The position numbers and the translations under genes were made by a program. The notes under the pieces were generated by a model. That model was given only the letters and a program-made list of their open reading frames with translations, was not told the DNA's origin and searched no databases. A DNA stretch of 64,000 nucleotides from a bacterium. GTDB taxonomy: Bacteria; Pseudomonadota; Alphaproteobacteria; Acetobacterales; Acetobacteraceae. This document shows, piece after piece, positions 8,884 through 17,923 of the stretch. The stretch's first letter is position 1; every line of letters starts with the position of its first letter. The stretch covers positions 83,327 through 147,326 of the forward strand of contig JAMFRO010000088.1 in assembly GCA_026224825.1 (NCBI GenBank), given 5' to 3'.

Positions 8884-9540
8884 CTACACCAGTTGGGCGA
8901 TGGCGCCGAACTGCAAGGCGGCACCGGCAAGAACCATCACATGCCAGATGGCATTGTGGAACCGCACACCACCCCAGGCATGGATGAGCGCGCCCAGCGA
9001 ATAGACAACCCCGCCAAACACCAGCAGCGCCAATGTGCGCGCGCTCACCGAGGCCACGAGAATCGGCAGAAACCCAATAACCACCCAGCCCATGCCCACA
9101 TACAGCCCCACCGACAAACGGTCGGAGCGCGGCACCGCCACGAATTTCAGCACGATGCCGGCAATCGCCAGGGCCCAGATCATCCCCAGCAGCAGATGCC
9201 CGGAGAATTCAGGAAACGCATCCAACGCAAAAGGCGTATAACTGGCCGCGATCATCACAAAGATCATGGCATGGTCCACACGCCGCAGCCGGGCTTTAAC
9301 CCGCCCATCGGCCGCCGCATTATAAAGCGCCGAGGCTATCAGCATGCAAAGCAGCCCGGCACCGTAAACCCACATCGATATAGCGAGTTTGGCACTAGGT
9401 TCCGGCGGCAGGCGGGAGATCAGCCAGGCCACGGCGGCCAAAGCCCCAAGAATGCCAGTAACATGCACCACCCGGTCCGCCAGCAGCTCGCCACGGTCAT
9501 AACGCGGAAAATCATGCAACTCCGGTGCTTCATCGCTCAT
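8884..9540 (-). CDS. HlyIII/PAQR-family inner membrane protein
   Basis: A 218-residue protein with about seven hydrophobic segments. The family signature is spread along it: an N-terminal RGELLADRVVHVTG, a SALYN stretch after the second segment, a central RRVDHAMIFVMIAASYTPF and a C-terminal GVRFHNAIWHVMV whose histidines are the conserved metal-site residues of the family. The molecular role of bacterial members is poorly established; the name haemolysin III is historical. It is the last gene before a shared terminator and is not obviously linked to its neighbours. Confidence 0.85.
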   Translation of the reverse strand: MSDEAPELHDFPRYDRGELLADRVVHVTGILGALAAVAWLISRLPPEPSAKLAISMWVYGAGLLCMLIASALYNAAADGRVKARLRRVDHAMIFVMIAASYTPFALDAFPEFSGHLLLGMIWALAIAGIVLKFVAVPRSDRLSVGLYVGMGWVVIGFLPILVASVSARTLALLVFGGVVYSLGALIHAWGGVRFHNAIWHVMVLAGAALQFGAIAQLV

Positions 9541-9561
9541 GCCCGTAACCTAGCTCAACAC

Positions 9562-9616
9562 GCATTAAAAAGGCCAGAGCTCTGATGCGTACGCAAAACC
9601 CTGGCCTTTTTAATGC
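9562..9616. terminator. Hairpin with A/T flanks between the HlyIII-like gene and the asmA-like gene
   Basis: Perfect 16-bp arms (9562-9577 and 9601-9616), GC core GGCCAG/CTGGCC with A5/T5 runs, 23-base loop. It overlaps the stop codon of the asmA-like gene and should terminate minus-strand transcripts coming from that gene. Confidence 0.85.
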
Positions 9617-11541
9617 CGCGCGTGGATGGCGGTGATGGCATCTTCGCAGGCGTTTTTGTCGCCCAGGCCCAGGCGGATGGTGGGCAGCAGGGCCAGCGGC
9701 GGGAACAGCACACCGAGGGCGATGGCCGGGACGACGCGCACGGCGAGCGGGCCGGGGGCAGGCAGCATGCTCGGGTTTTTCAGCGTGCCGCCAATATCTA
9801 TCGGCGTTGAAAACGAGCCGATGGAAATATGCGTCGCCTCGGTGCGCAGTTCCAAGTCGAGTTTTTCAGTATCGAGATTGGCCGTGCCGGAGCCCAGAAT
9901 ATTGGCCTCCTTGGTGGCCAGCAGGAAGGTTTTGGTGTCCACCACGCCATCGGTCAGCGCGAAATCCGAGACCATGCAGTCGATCTGCGTTTTCGTGGGA
10001 ATGCCCAGGGCCGAGAGCACGGCATCGCCGAACTGCAACCCGGCCAGATCCACCAGCAGCGCGCTGAGATCCGCGCCGTGCTGCAGCGAGAGGGTGGCAT
10101 GGCCATTGCCATGGCCGAGGATCGCCGCCATGGAATTGCCCGTGCCGGTGAGGTGGGCAGTGCCGCCGATGGTGCCATCGCCGGCGAAGGCATGGGTGGC
10201 GGCCATCAGCCGCGAGAGCTGCAATTTCCGGAAATCGACATTCGCCTTGGCATGCACCACGCCGTCCTGCTGGTCGAGGTCGAAATCGCTGGCGATGGTT
10301 CCAGTACCGACGGCGAAATTCAACGGATCCACGGTGATATGCCCATCCACGATGGTGAGATGCACGGTGAGATTATCAAGTGGCACATCGTGGTTGATGA
10401 TGTGCTCGCCATGATAATGCAAATCCACATCGGCAATTTTGATCTTCGGAAGGTTGATGGGCGTATCCGGCAGAAGCTTCGGGTTGGCCACCGCCTGCGC
10501 CATTTTCGCCTTGGTCGCTTCATCCTGGCCGGGTGTCGTGGTTTTGCCAGGCGTGCCGCCCAGGAACCCGGCAAGGTCGGTCAGATCCACCTGATGCGAT
10601 GTCAGATCTCCAACCACCTTGCGCCGCGGCGTGCCGGGTGTCTCTGTAATGCTGCCTTCGAGGTCAGACGAGCCGACGCGGCCGGCAAAATCATCAAAAT
10701 GGAAGGTATTGCCAACGTAATTCAGCCGCCCGCTGAGGGAGAACGGCGGCGTGGAGGGGATCGGCACGCCGGTAAGCTGGTACAGATTGGCCATGTCCTG
10801 CCCGGTGAAGGAGAGTTTCAAATGCGCCCCGGCAAAATGCTGCGGATCGTCGATGGTCCCGGCCAGGCTCGCCGTTGTGGTGCCGTTCTGAATATGCAGA
10901 TCCACCGGATAGGGTGCGGCATTATCGCGCAGCGAAAGCAACGCCCCGCCGATGAAGCGCCCGCTGACCGGCGCCCCGGCATAAGTGCCATGCGCATCCA
11001 CCACAATTTCGCCACCCGTAAAAAGTTTTGAATTGGAGGGCGCATCACGCGTGACGATGGTCATATCGAAATCTGATTTTTCGGACGGCATAACCACGCT
11101 GGCCCGCCCGTCCTTTATCACCAGCTCGCCCAGCTTCGGCGGCTTGCCGCCTCCGCCGCTGGTGTGCAGGGCAAAATTGCTTTCCCCCGAGGGCAACTCG
11201 CGCGCATTGATCACCGGCTGGTCCAGCTCGATGCCAGGCACCGAGAGCTGCTGGTGGAACAGATAATCCACCACATCCACAGTCACGGCGAGCCGCGCCA
11301 CGCTCGCCAGTTCCGGCTCATCGGCCGGAAACCCGCTTGGATTATCAATCACCAGCCCCGTCGCCGTGGCGGTCACCCTGCGCCCGAGCGACACATGCAA
11401 ATGCTGCATCGTCACCTTGCGCCCCAGAGCGGCGGAGGCCTGCGCATCGACAATGGGAATAAACCAGTCCCAGTTCCAGAAGATCATCAGCAGAATGATG
11501 ACACCCAGAACCGGGAGCAGGATTTTCGTCCAGATGCTCAC
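9610..11541 (-). CDS. AsmA-family protein
   Basis: A 643-residue envelope protein with one N-terminal membrane anchor (residues 5-27, rich in Leu/Ile/Val and Trp) followed by a long beta-rich periplasmic region. The AsmA N-terminal pattern is seen in AALGRKVTMQHLHVSLGR and ATGLVIDNPSGFP, and the conserved C-terminal AsmA block around LQHGADLSALLVDLAGLQFGD to ILGSGTANLDTEKLDLEL. Relatives bridge inner and outer membranes and affect lipid transport. Its ATG overlaps the stop of the ferritin-like gene upstream, so the two are translationally coupled. Confidence 0.9.
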   Translation of the reverse strand: MSIWTKILLPVLGVIILLMIFWNWDWFIPIVDAQASAALGRKVTMQHLHVSLGRRVTATATGLVIDNPSGFPADEPELASVARLAVTVDVVDYLFHQQLSVPGIELDQPVINARELPSGESNFALHTSGGGGKPPKLGELVIKDGRASVVMPSEKSDFDMTIVTRDAPSNSKLFTGGEIVVDAHGTYAGAPVSGRFIGGALLSLRDNAAPYPVDLHIQNGTTTASLAGTIDDPQHFAGAHLKLSFTGQDMANLYQLTGVPIPSTPPFSLSGRLNYVGNTFHFDDFAGRVGSSDLEGSITETPGTPRRKVVGDLTSHQVDLTDLAGFLGGTPGKTTTPGQDEATKAKMAQAVANPKLLPDTPINLPKIKIADVDLHYHGEHIINHDVPLDNLTVHLTIVDGHITVDPLNFAVGTGTIASDFDLDQQDGVVHAKANVDFRKLQLSRLMAATHAFAGDGTIGGTAHLTGTGNSMAAILGHGNGHATLSLQHGADLSALLVDLAGLQFGDAVLSALGIPTKTQIDCMVSDFALTDGVVDTKTFLLATKEANILGSGTANLDTEKLDLELRTEATHISIGSFSTPIDIGGTLKNPSMLPAPGPLAVRVVPAIALGVLFPPLALLPTIRLGLGDKNACEDAITAIHARH

Positions 11542-12104
11542 TTCAGCTTCGGTGTGCCCTGATGCGCCACCAGAAGATCATGCATATCCGTCGCATGCTC
11601 CTCTTCATCCTTCAAAATATGCTCAAGCAACAGCCTTGTCGTCGGGTCCTTCGGCGTAAAATACTGGATCAAATCCCGGTAATGCTCGATCGCAATGCGC
11701 TCTGCCACGAGATTCTGCTCCACCATCTCCACCAGCGTGCCGCCATGGCCATATTCAGTGGCTGAGCGCCCCAACAGGCCTTCCGGGTTAAAATCCGGAT
11801 CGCCGCCAAGCTGGTCAATCCGCTCAGCCAGCGCCAGCATGTGCTCCCGCTCACTCTCCGCATGCTCGGTAAACTCGGCGGCCACCGATTTGCTGCTGAT
11901 GCCAGCAACGGAAATCGCATTCATCGTATAGCGCAGCACGCACACGATCTCGGTCGCCAGCGCCCCCTGCAGCAGCTCGATGGTCTGGCCCACATCCTTA
12001 TACCCGGCGGTCACGGCACCGGAGTCGAGCGATTTGCGGGCCTGGTCGCGCAATGTTTTCACATCGCGCAGGAAGGTATTTTTCTCAACGGCACTATCGG
12101 GCAT
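11538..12104 (-). CDS. Ferritin-like (bacterioferritin-type) di-iron protein
   Basis: A 188-residue four-helix-bundle protein. The di-iron ligands are visible as Glu in GALATEIVCVLRYT, EHAESEREHM (ExxH), then Glu in NLVAERIAIEHYRD and DEEEHATDMHDLL. Probably stores or detoxifies iron. The ATG at 12104 was chosen over an upstream in-frame TTG because GAGGGAGA lies just before it. It overlaps the following asmA-like gene by four bases. Whether it oligomerises as bacterioferritin or a Dps-like shell cannot be told; a haem-binding Met is not evident. Confidence 0.82.
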   Translation of the reverse strand: MPDSAVEKNTFLRDVKTLRDQARKSLDSGAVTAGYKDVGQTIELLQGALATEIVCVLRYTMNAISVAGISSKSVAAEFTEHAESEREHMLALAERIDQLGGDPDFNPEGLLGRSATEYGHGGTLVEMVEQNLVAERIAIEHYRDLIQYFTPKDPTTRLLLEHILKDEEEHATDMHDLLVAHQGTPKLK

Positions 12105-12248
12105 CGGGCTCTCCCTCAATTGTAACTTGCCTCTCTATGTGGCCCGCCCCGCGCCGATTGAAATGCGTCCCGCATGGCGGTGATTTTGATAATCGGTAAC
12201 AAACTTGGGGCGGAATGTCAGAAAACAATCATGGACGCGCTGGATAAA

Positions 12249-12257
12249 ATTCGTATA
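12249..12257. promoter_or_regulatory. Putative regulator half site ATTCGTATA before the first kinase gene
   Basis: ATTCGTATA is shared with 13373-13381 upstream of the aldehyde dehydrogenase and, as ATTCGTA, on the minus strand of 16766-16781. It lies 41 bases before the start at 12298, followed by GACGTATAAT. Proposed as a target of the cluster regulator; inference only. Confidence 0.35.
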
Positions 12258-12297
12258 TGTGACGTATAATCTACCTTAGAGAATAATCGGAGCGAAA

Positions 12298-13326
12298 ATG
12301 CAGGATGTCACCGGGCTCGACGTGCCAACCACGCTGCAAGGCGCGCTTGACCCCGCCTGGCTCAGCGCCGCACTCGGCAACAAGGTGCAGGACATCGAAG
12401 TGCTGGAGGTCATCCGCACCGTCGCCACCAAGCTACGCTTCGCCGTCACCTTCGCCGGGGGCGACCGCCGGGCCTTCTGCCTGAAAGGCTTCCTGGATGT
12501 GGACGCCACCATGGCGGCAGGCGGCGCCACCACCGTGCTGGAAGCCGATTTCTACCGCGACATCGCAGCACATGTGGCCCTGCGCGCCCCGCCCTGCGTC
12601 GCCACCATCATCGACCGCGCCGCCCCACGCGGCATCGTCATCATGCGCGATCTCATCACCGACGGCGCGCGTTTCTGCACCGCACTGGAAGCGTTCAGCC
12701 CGGACCAGGCCTCGCGCAGCCTGGAGCAACTGGCCCTGCTCCACGCCGCACCCGGGCTGCTGGAAGGCCGCCCCTGGATCAAGCCACGCATCGCCTCCCT
12801 GGCCAATGCGCAATACGTGCCCCAGCCCGTGCTGCAGGACATGCTGAACGGCCCGCGCGGCGAATTCCTGCCAGCCCGCACCCGCGATGCAGGCATGCTG
12901 ATCGCCGGTGTAAAAGCGCTGGCGCAGGCCGATGCCACACGCCCGCAAACCCTGGTGCATGGCGATTACCACGCCGGCAACGTCTACCAGACCGCCGACG
13001 GCCCCGGCATGATCGACTGGCAATTGCTGCAAAAAGGCAGTTGGGTGCTGGATGTCGCCTACCACATCAACGCCGTCTGCGATGTCGCCGTGGCCGAACG
13101 CGAAGAGCGCCGGCTGCTCGCGCATTACCTGCATACCGCGCGCCGCCTGGGCTGCCCGGTGCCAGCGGAAGAAGAAGCCTGGGCCGCATACCGCGCCGCC
13201 GTGGTTTACGGCTATTACCTCTGGTCCATCACCCGCCGTGTCGACCCCGCCATCATCAAAATTTTCGTCAACCGTCTGGGCAGCGCCGTCACAAGGCATG
13301 AAAGTTTTGCTCTGCTCGGGCTCTGA
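12298..13326 (+). CDS. APH-fold phosphotransferase (EcK/aminoglycoside-kinase-like family)
   Basis: A 342-residue kinase-like protein. The catalytic loop HGDYHAGN starts near residue 221 and the metal-binding Asp is in MIDWQ near 240, both standard for the APH/choline kinase fold. The N terminus is more variable, as usual for substrate recognition. ATP-dependent phosphorylation of a small alcohol-containing substrate or acyl carrier is the expected activity. It leads a catabolic cluster (aldehyde dehydrogenase, SDR, CoA transferase), and a second APH-fold gene lies at 15680, so a role in activating the cluster substrate is more likely than antibiotic resistance. Confidence 0.8.
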   Translation: MQDVTGLDVPTTLQGALDPAWLSAALGNKVQDIEVLEVIRTVATKLRFAVTFAGGDRRAFCLKGFLDVDATMAAGGATTVLEADFYRDIAAHVALRAPPCVATIIDRAAPRGIVIMRDLITDGARFCTALEAFSPDQASRSLEQLALLHAAPGLLEGRPWIKPRIASLANAQYVPQPVLQDMLNGPRGEFLPARTRDAGMLIAGVKALAQADATRPQTLVHGDYHAGNVYQTADGPGMIDWQLLQKGSWVLDVAYHINAVCDVAVAEREERRLLAHYLHTARRLGCPVPAEEEAWAAYRAAVVYGYYLWSITRRVDPAIIKIFVNRLGSAVTRHESFALLGL

Positions 13327-13372
13327 TTGACCTGCCGCGCCCCAGATCTTATGCTCGTATACAGGAATACAA

Positions 13373-13388
13373 ATTCGTATAAGCGAAT
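13373..13388. promoter_or_regulatory. Putative operator palindrome before the aldehyde dehydrogenase gene
   Basis: ATTCGTATAAGCGAAT is a palindrome with five-base arms ATTCG/CGAAT, 17 bases before the start at 13405. It resembles 16766-16781. It could bind the IclR regulator encoded at 17033-17881. Confidence 0.45.
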
Positions 13389-13404
13389 ATAAGAGGGAAA
13401 ATCC

Positions 13405-14859
13405 GTGCATTCAGGATTCATCGATGGCGTAACAATCGCCGGCACGGGCGCGCCGCATAAAGTCCTCTGCCCTTATACGGAGGAGGTGATCGCATCCTTC
13501 CCCGGCCTCTCGCCCGGCCAGGTGGAGTCCGCAATCGGCGCCGCCCGCAGCAGCTTCGATAACGGCAGTTGGAGCGGGCTCACCTCAGCCACCCGCGCGG
13601 CGGTACTGGGGCGGTTCATCGCCGCTTTGGCCAAACGCCGGGAGCAGACCGAGGACATCATCATGCGCGAGGCCGGCTGCCCGCGCTACAGCACGTCCAT
13701 GGCCTCCCAGGTCGCCGTGCCCCTGGGCCAGGCCCCCGAGATTCTCAGCCTGTTCCAATCCCTGCCCGAGAGTGAGGAAAACCCGCTCCCGCTGGCGCAT
13801 CGCATCACCGCCATGGGCGGCACCATCCAGAGCCACCGCCGCTACACCCCCATCGGCGTGGTCTCCGCCATCGCCGCCTATAATTTCCCCTTCCTCACCG
13901 CTTTGTGGAAGGTGATCCCCGCCCTCATCGCCGGCAACACGGTGGTACTGCGCCCAAGCCCGCTCACCCCAATCTCCGCCATGGTATTTGCGCAAGCCGC
14001 CATCGAGGCCGAACTCCCCCCCGGCGTGCTCAACATCGTGCTGGAACCAGGGCTGGAAGGTGCGCGCCTCATGACCACCCACCCCGCCGTGGACATGGTC
14101 GCCTTCACCGGCTCCACCGCCGTCGGCACGCAGGTAATGGCCCAGGCAGCCCCCACCATGAAACGCATCCAGCTCGAACTCGGTGGCAAATCCGCCCAGA
14201 TTTTCCTGCCCGATTCCGCGGACCGCGCCGCCCAGGTTGCCGCAGGCACCGCCACAGCCCATGCCGGCCAAGGCTGCGCTCTGGGCACGCGCATCTTCGT
14301 CCCGGAAGAGAAAAAGCCCCAGGTTCTGGAACAAATCGCCGCCATCTTCGCCAAAATCAAAACCGGCCGCGCGGACGAGAAAGACACCCAGCTAGGCCCC
14401 GTCATCAGCGCCGCCCAGCGCGCCCGCTGCGAGCATTTCACCGCCCTCGCCACGCAAGCTGGCGGCCGCGTCATCGCCGGCGGCAAACGCCCGCCGCATC
14501 TGGCCAAAGGCTTCTTCTTCGAAGCCACCGCGCTCGATGTCCCCGACAACAGCAACCCCGCAGCACAAGAGGAAATCTTCGGCCCCGTCATCACCATCAT
14601 CGGCTACCGCGATCTCGACCACGCGGTAGAAATGGCCAACGACTCCCGCTACGGCCTCTCCGCCTACGTCTTCGGCCAGGACAAAAAAGAGGCGCTCCGC
14701 GTCGGCCTCGGCATCAAAAGCGGCACCGTCAACGTCAATGCGGGGATGATGAGCAGCTACATCTCCTCCGGAGGCCAGCGCATGAGCGGCATCAACCGCG
14801 AGCGCGGCGTGGAAGGACTCCGCCTCTATCAAAACATGAGCTGCCTCAACCTTGGCTAA
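13405..14859 (+). CDS. NAD(P)-dependent aldehyde dehydrogenase
   Basis: Oxidises an aldehyde to a carboxylate or CoA-ready acid. The 484 residues match the ALDH superfamily. Motifs: GVVSAIAAYNFPF for the cofactor fold, FTGSTAVG, the general base Glu in ELGGKSAQ near residue 258 and the catalytic Cys in GQGCALGTR near residue 291, plus EEIFGPV late in the chain. GAGGG precedes the start. It is followed after 15 bases by an SDR dehydrogenase, so together they could oxidise an alcohol stepwise to an acid. Substrate not deducible. Confidence 0.93.
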   Translation: MHSGFIDGVTIAGTGAPHKVLCPYTEEVIASFPGLSPGQVESAIGAARSSFDNGSWSGLTSATRAAVLGRFIAALAKRREQTEDIIMREAGCPRYSTSMASQVAVPLGQAPEILSLFQSLPESEENPLPLAHRITAMGGTIQSHRRYTPIGVVSAIAAYNFPFLTALWKVIPALIAGNTVVLRPSPLTPISAMVFAQAAIEAELPPGVLNIVLEPGLEGARLMTTHPAVDMVAFTGSTAVGTQVMAQAAPTMKRIQLELGGKSAQIFLPDSADRAAQVAAGTATAHAGQGCALGTRIFVPEEKKPQVLEQIAAIFAKIKTGRADEKDTQLGPVISAAQRARCEHFTALATQAGGRVIAGGKRPPHLAKGFFFEATALDVPDNSNPAAQEEIFGPVITIIGYRDLDHAVEMANDSRYGLSAYVFGQDKKEALRVGLGIKSGTVNVNAGMMSSYISSGGQRMSGINRERGVEGLRLYQNMSCLNLG

Positions 14860-14874
14860 ACGGGGATCATAAAA

Positions 14875-15669
14875 ATGGACGGTCTGATACAAGGTAAAAT
14901 CGCCATCATCACAGGCGCCGGCTCAGGCGTCGGCCACGCCGCCGCATTGCTGTTCGCCCAGCACGGTGCAAAACTCGTCGTTTCGGATATAGACGCCGTG
15001 GCAGCGGAAACCACCGCCGCCGAAATCCGCGCCGCCGGCGGAGACGCCATCGCCCAGCCCTGCAACGTCGCCAACGCCGCGCAAGTCGATGCCCTCGTTG
15101 CCATAACGGTGCAAACATTCGGCCGGCTCGACATCATCTACAACAACGCCGGCATCACCATCCAACCCGCCCCAGGCCAAGGCCTGAAAAATTTCGTGGA
15201 TGCGACGCAGGAAGACGCCGACCGCCTCTTCGGCGTCAACGTCTACGGCGTCATGAACGGCTGCAAAGCCGCCCTCCGCCAGTTCGAAGCCCAAGGCGGT
15301 GGTGGCGTCATCGTCAACACCGCCTCCGTCGCCGGGCTCATCGGCTACGGCGGCGTCGTATACGGCGCCACCAAAGGCGCCATAACATCACTCACCCGCA
15401 CCCTCGCCATCGAAGTCGCGTCACAAAATGTGCGCGTAAATTCCGTCTGCCCCGCCGGCATGCCAACCAAATTCATGCCCGGCGGCAATTCAGCAAGAGG
15501 CATCGCCAGCATGTCCGCCTCACACCCCCTCGGCCGCCCCATAGACCCCGCCGAATGCGCCAGCGCCGCCCTCTTCCTGGCTTCCGACCTCGCCTCCAAC
15601 ATCACCGGTGTGAATCTGCCGGTCGATGGCGGCCTCAGCGCCGGCCAGAGCCTACGCAAATCAAGTTAG
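14875..15669 (+). CDS. Short-chain dehydrogenase/reductase
   Basis: A classical 264-residue SDR. The cofactor loop TGAGSGVG is near residue 14, NNAG in the middle, and the catalytic YxxxK is Tyr163/Lys167 (VYGATKG). The acidic VVSDIDA after beta-2 suggests NAD(H) preference. It lies 15 bases after the aldehyde dehydrogenase and is presumably co-transcribed. It probably oxidises a hydroxyl group of the cluster substrate; the precise substrate is unknown. Confidence 0.92.
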   Translation: MDGLIQGKIAIITGAGSGVGHAAALLFAQHGAKLVVSDIDAVAAETTAAEIRAAGGDAIAQPCNVANAAQVDALVAITVQTFGRLDIIYNNAGITIQPAPGQGLKNFVDATQEDADRLFGVNVYGVMNGCKAALRQFEAQGGGGVIVNTASVAGLIGYGGVVYGATKGAITSLTRTLAIEVASQNVRVNSVCPAGMPTKFMPGGNSARGIASMSASHPLGRPIDPAECASAALFLASDLASNITGVNLPVDGGLSAGQSLRKSS

Positions 15670-15679
15670 GCAAACCGGG

Positions 15680-16741
15680 TTAGGACGCGAGTTTCAACCG
15701 CCGCGCCATGGCGGCGGGGTCAGGTGCCGGGTGCCGGCCCATTTTGGAAGTGGTGAGCGACAGGCACGACATTTTCAAATGGGTAAAATCCTCGTACCAT
15801 TCCACACCATCGGCGGAGATGCCCGTAAGTTCCTGCCATAGCGCAATGGTTTCCCCCCGCGTCCCCATACCTTCAAAAAACGGACGGTTCGGCCCCGCCG
15901 CATGATGCACTTCGGAAAGCACAAGCCACCAGGCAAGATCATGCAGCGCACCACCCAGTGAGGGCTGCTCCCAATCCATCACGGCCACCACATCGAAATT
16001 CTCATCGAACATCATATTCCCGAGCCGCGCATCGCCCCACACCAGCCCCGGCGGCTGGTTAGCCGGCCAGAGCTTTTCCAACCGCGCCATGGCGGCGCGC
16101 AGCACAGGCGTAAAAACCTCACCCCCCATCCAGCCGATGAAGCGGCTATATCTATCCCATTCCTGGGCCAACCCGTCGCGCGCGTTTGCGGGGCCGGAGA
16201 GAAACTGCACGGACGTCAGCGGGATAGATTGGATCATCGCCAACTGCCGCACACCATTTTCCCACATCGTTCGCCGTTGCGCCGGCGCCGCCTCAGCCAC
16301 CCAGCCGGATTCACGATAGGGCGGAATGCTCACCGGCACGCGCCCAATTTTCTTCTCCATGATGAAGAACGGCGCGCCAAGCAGGGCAGGGGAGTCCTCA
16401 AACCAGAAAGTCTTAGCCACGCGCACCCGCCCATCCTCATGCAGCAGCCGCATCAGCCGGTATTGTTCCGAAAACAAATCGTCCAGATACACCAGATGCC
16501 GCACCGGCTTGATACGCACGACAAACCCTTGGGCGTGCCGCACCCCACCAGCCAGCCAGCTCGCGTCAAACAATATCGTCTCATGCGACTGCCCCGCCCC
16601 GCGCGGATAATCGAGATTACTGACCCGCACCTCATTTTCCCCCTCCAGCGGCCCCTCCAGCCGCCCCGCCAGCCATTCAGCCAGTTGGGCACGCAACACA
16701 TCAAGGTCACGCGTCTCAGGTGCGACAATCTCGCCAGACAT
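15680..16741 (-). CDS. APH-fold phosphotransferase, second in the cluster
   Basis: A 353-residue kinase-like protein of the APH superfamily, closer to the group often annotated as phosphotransferase next to acyl-CoA dehydrogenases. Catalytic loop VWGDARLGNMMFD and metal site VMDWEQP are present. The ATG at 16741 is chosen because GGGG lies about seven bases upstream; an in-frame GTG is 12 bases earlier. Convergent with the SDR (10-base gap). It differs clearly from the kinase at 12298, so it is not a recent duplicate. The shared promoter motif ties it to the cluster. Confidence 0.8.
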   Translation of the reverse strand: MSGEIVAPETRDLDVLRAQLAEWLAGRLEGPLEGENEVRVSNLDYPRGAGQSHETILFDASWLAGGVRHAQGFVVRIKPVRHLVYLDDLFSEQYRLMRLLHEDGRVRVAKTFWFEDSPALLGAPFFIMEKKIGRVPVSIPPYRESGWVAEAAPAQRRTMWENGVRQLAMIQSIPLTSVQFLSGPANARDGLAQEWDRYSRFIGWMGGEVFTPVLRAAMARLEKLWPANQPPGLVWGDARLGNMMFDENFDVVAVMDWEQPSLGGALHDLAWWLVLSEVHHAAGPNRPFFEGMGTRGETIALWQELTGISADGVEWYEDFTHLKMSCLSLTTSKMGRHPAPDPAAMARRLKLAS

Positions 16742-16765
16742 TATTATCCCCACATGAAGATTAGT

Positions 16766-16781
16766 ATTCTATATTACGAAT
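16766..16781. promoter_or_regulatory. Putative operator palindrome before the second kinase gene
   Basis: ATTCTATATTACGAAT has arms ATTC/GAAT with an AT-rich middle; its complement starts ATTCGTA like the sites at 12249 and 13373. It is 25 bases before the start at 16741. Confidence 0.4.
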
Positions 16782-16877
16782 AATCTATGCCTCCCGGTCC
16801 CGCAGGTCAATTCCGGTATCAGCGCGGGGCCGGTGTTCGGGGGTGACTCCCAGGGGCATTGCCACTCTGGGCCCCAT

Positions 16878-17000
16878 CAAGTGCCAAATCCCCGGACCTT
16901 CGGGTCATAAAAAGAGGGCCATCCCAGCACATGCTAACCGCACGTACGGAAATGGCCCTTTTTTATGACCCGAAGGGTTCCAAGGGAATTTCGGCACTTG
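16878..17000. repeat. Long imperfect inverted repeat between the kinase and iclR-type genes
   Basis: Left arm 16878-16922 and right arm 16952-17000 pair with a few bulges (CAAGTGCC.../...GGCACTTG outside, ATAAAAAGAGGGCCAT/ATGGCCCTTTTTTAT inside), leaving a loop of about 29 bases. It lies just past the stop of the iclR-type gene, and the inner GC stem with T6 can terminate transcription. The arms are longer than a terminator needs. Confidence 0.75.
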
Positions 17001-17032
17001 GTGTGGGTGCAGGGGGCAAAGCCCCCTGCAAG

Positions 17033-17881
17033 TTACGCCCGCGGCTGTCCGGTGATGAACTGCGAGATGCGGCTACATGCGGAGGTCAGTTGCTGCCCGA
17101 TCCGTCTTATATCCGCGCCCGAGGTGGTCTGGGTAAACCCCGAGAGCCCCAGCACGAACGCGATCTGCCCGCGCAGCTCGAACACCGGGGCGATAACGCT
17201 CACCAGCGCGTAGCGTTCCTCATCTTTCACGTCGGGCAGGATGGAGGTGGGAAACGTCGAAGCCTCCTCGCGGAACACCTGCTCCGGCGGGCGGTCAAAA
17301 TTCGTCGCGCGCGGGTTATGCACATGCGCCGAATACCCGTTTTCCCGCAGAAAACTCATCCCCTGCATCATGGATTGCCGGTGTTCCGGCGTGGGCGGCG
17401 GCGTACTGGAATCGAGCCAGGCTTTCGCTTCGGCTTCCGGCCGCCAGGCATAAAAAATCGAGCTGAACGGCGCCCGCAGTTTCAGCCTGGTGCCCGAGGG
17501 CATGGACCAGCCCACATGCGAGACGGACGCAGCCCGGTCGCGCACGATAATATCATCACCCTCACGGAAATAAGCGGCACAGATGGCATCGAACTCATCG
17601 GCCAGCGCCCGCATCTCAGGCTGCGCCACCTGCAAAGGCGAGGCATGCTGCAAGGCAATCCGCCCGATGGAGGCAAGCGCCGGCCCCAGCATGTAATTCT
17701 TATCGCTGGCCCGGTACAAATACCCCACCTCCACCAGCCCGGTAAGCAGAGCGTGGCAGGTGGCGCGGCTGAGCTTCAGCGCCCGCACCAGATCAGTCAG
17801 CGTAAACGCCTGCCCCGGATGGTCGACAATAAAATTAAGGATAGCGGCCACGCGCTGGACGCCAGGAGATGAACGGGCCAT
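17033..17881 (-). CDS. IclR-family transcriptional regulator
   Basis: A 282-residue regulator. Residues 8-65 form the winged helix-turn-helix (RVAAILNFIVDHPG, then LVRALKLSRATCHALL) and the rest the GAF-like effector domain with SHVGWSMPSG and a C-terminal CxxxSQF-like segment. IclR proteins usually sense an aromatic or small organic acid and act near divergent promoters. It is divergent from the CoA transferase gene across a 90-bp gap that contains a near-perfect 44-bp palindrome, which is its likely operator. Confidence 0.9.
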   Translation of the reverse strand: MARSSPGVQRVAAILNFIVDHPGQAFTLTDLVRALKLSRATCHALLTGLVEVGYLYRASDKNYMLGPALASIGRIALQHASPLQVAQPEMRALADEFDAICAAYFREGDDIIVRDRAASVSHVGWSMPSGTRLKLRAPFSSIFYAWRPEAEAKAWLDSSTPPPTPEHRQSMMQGMSFLRENGYSAHVHNPRATNFDRPPEQVFREEASTFPTSILPDVKDEERYALVSVIAPVFELRGQIAFVLGLSGFTQTTSGADIRRIGQQLTSACSRISQFITGQPRA

Positions 17882-17923
17882 GCAGTTCGATATTTCGAAT
17901 TACAACGCCGGTCAAGCTTGACA

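Noticed and set aside
12433..13410. A 325-codon minus-strand open frame opposite the first APH-fold kinase
   Set aside because: The kinase motifs on the plus strand are clear; the antisense translation has none.
12298..16741. Antibiotic resistance kinases
   Set aside because: The APH fold is shared by many metabolic kinases; the catabolic neighbours and regulator make resistance unlikely.
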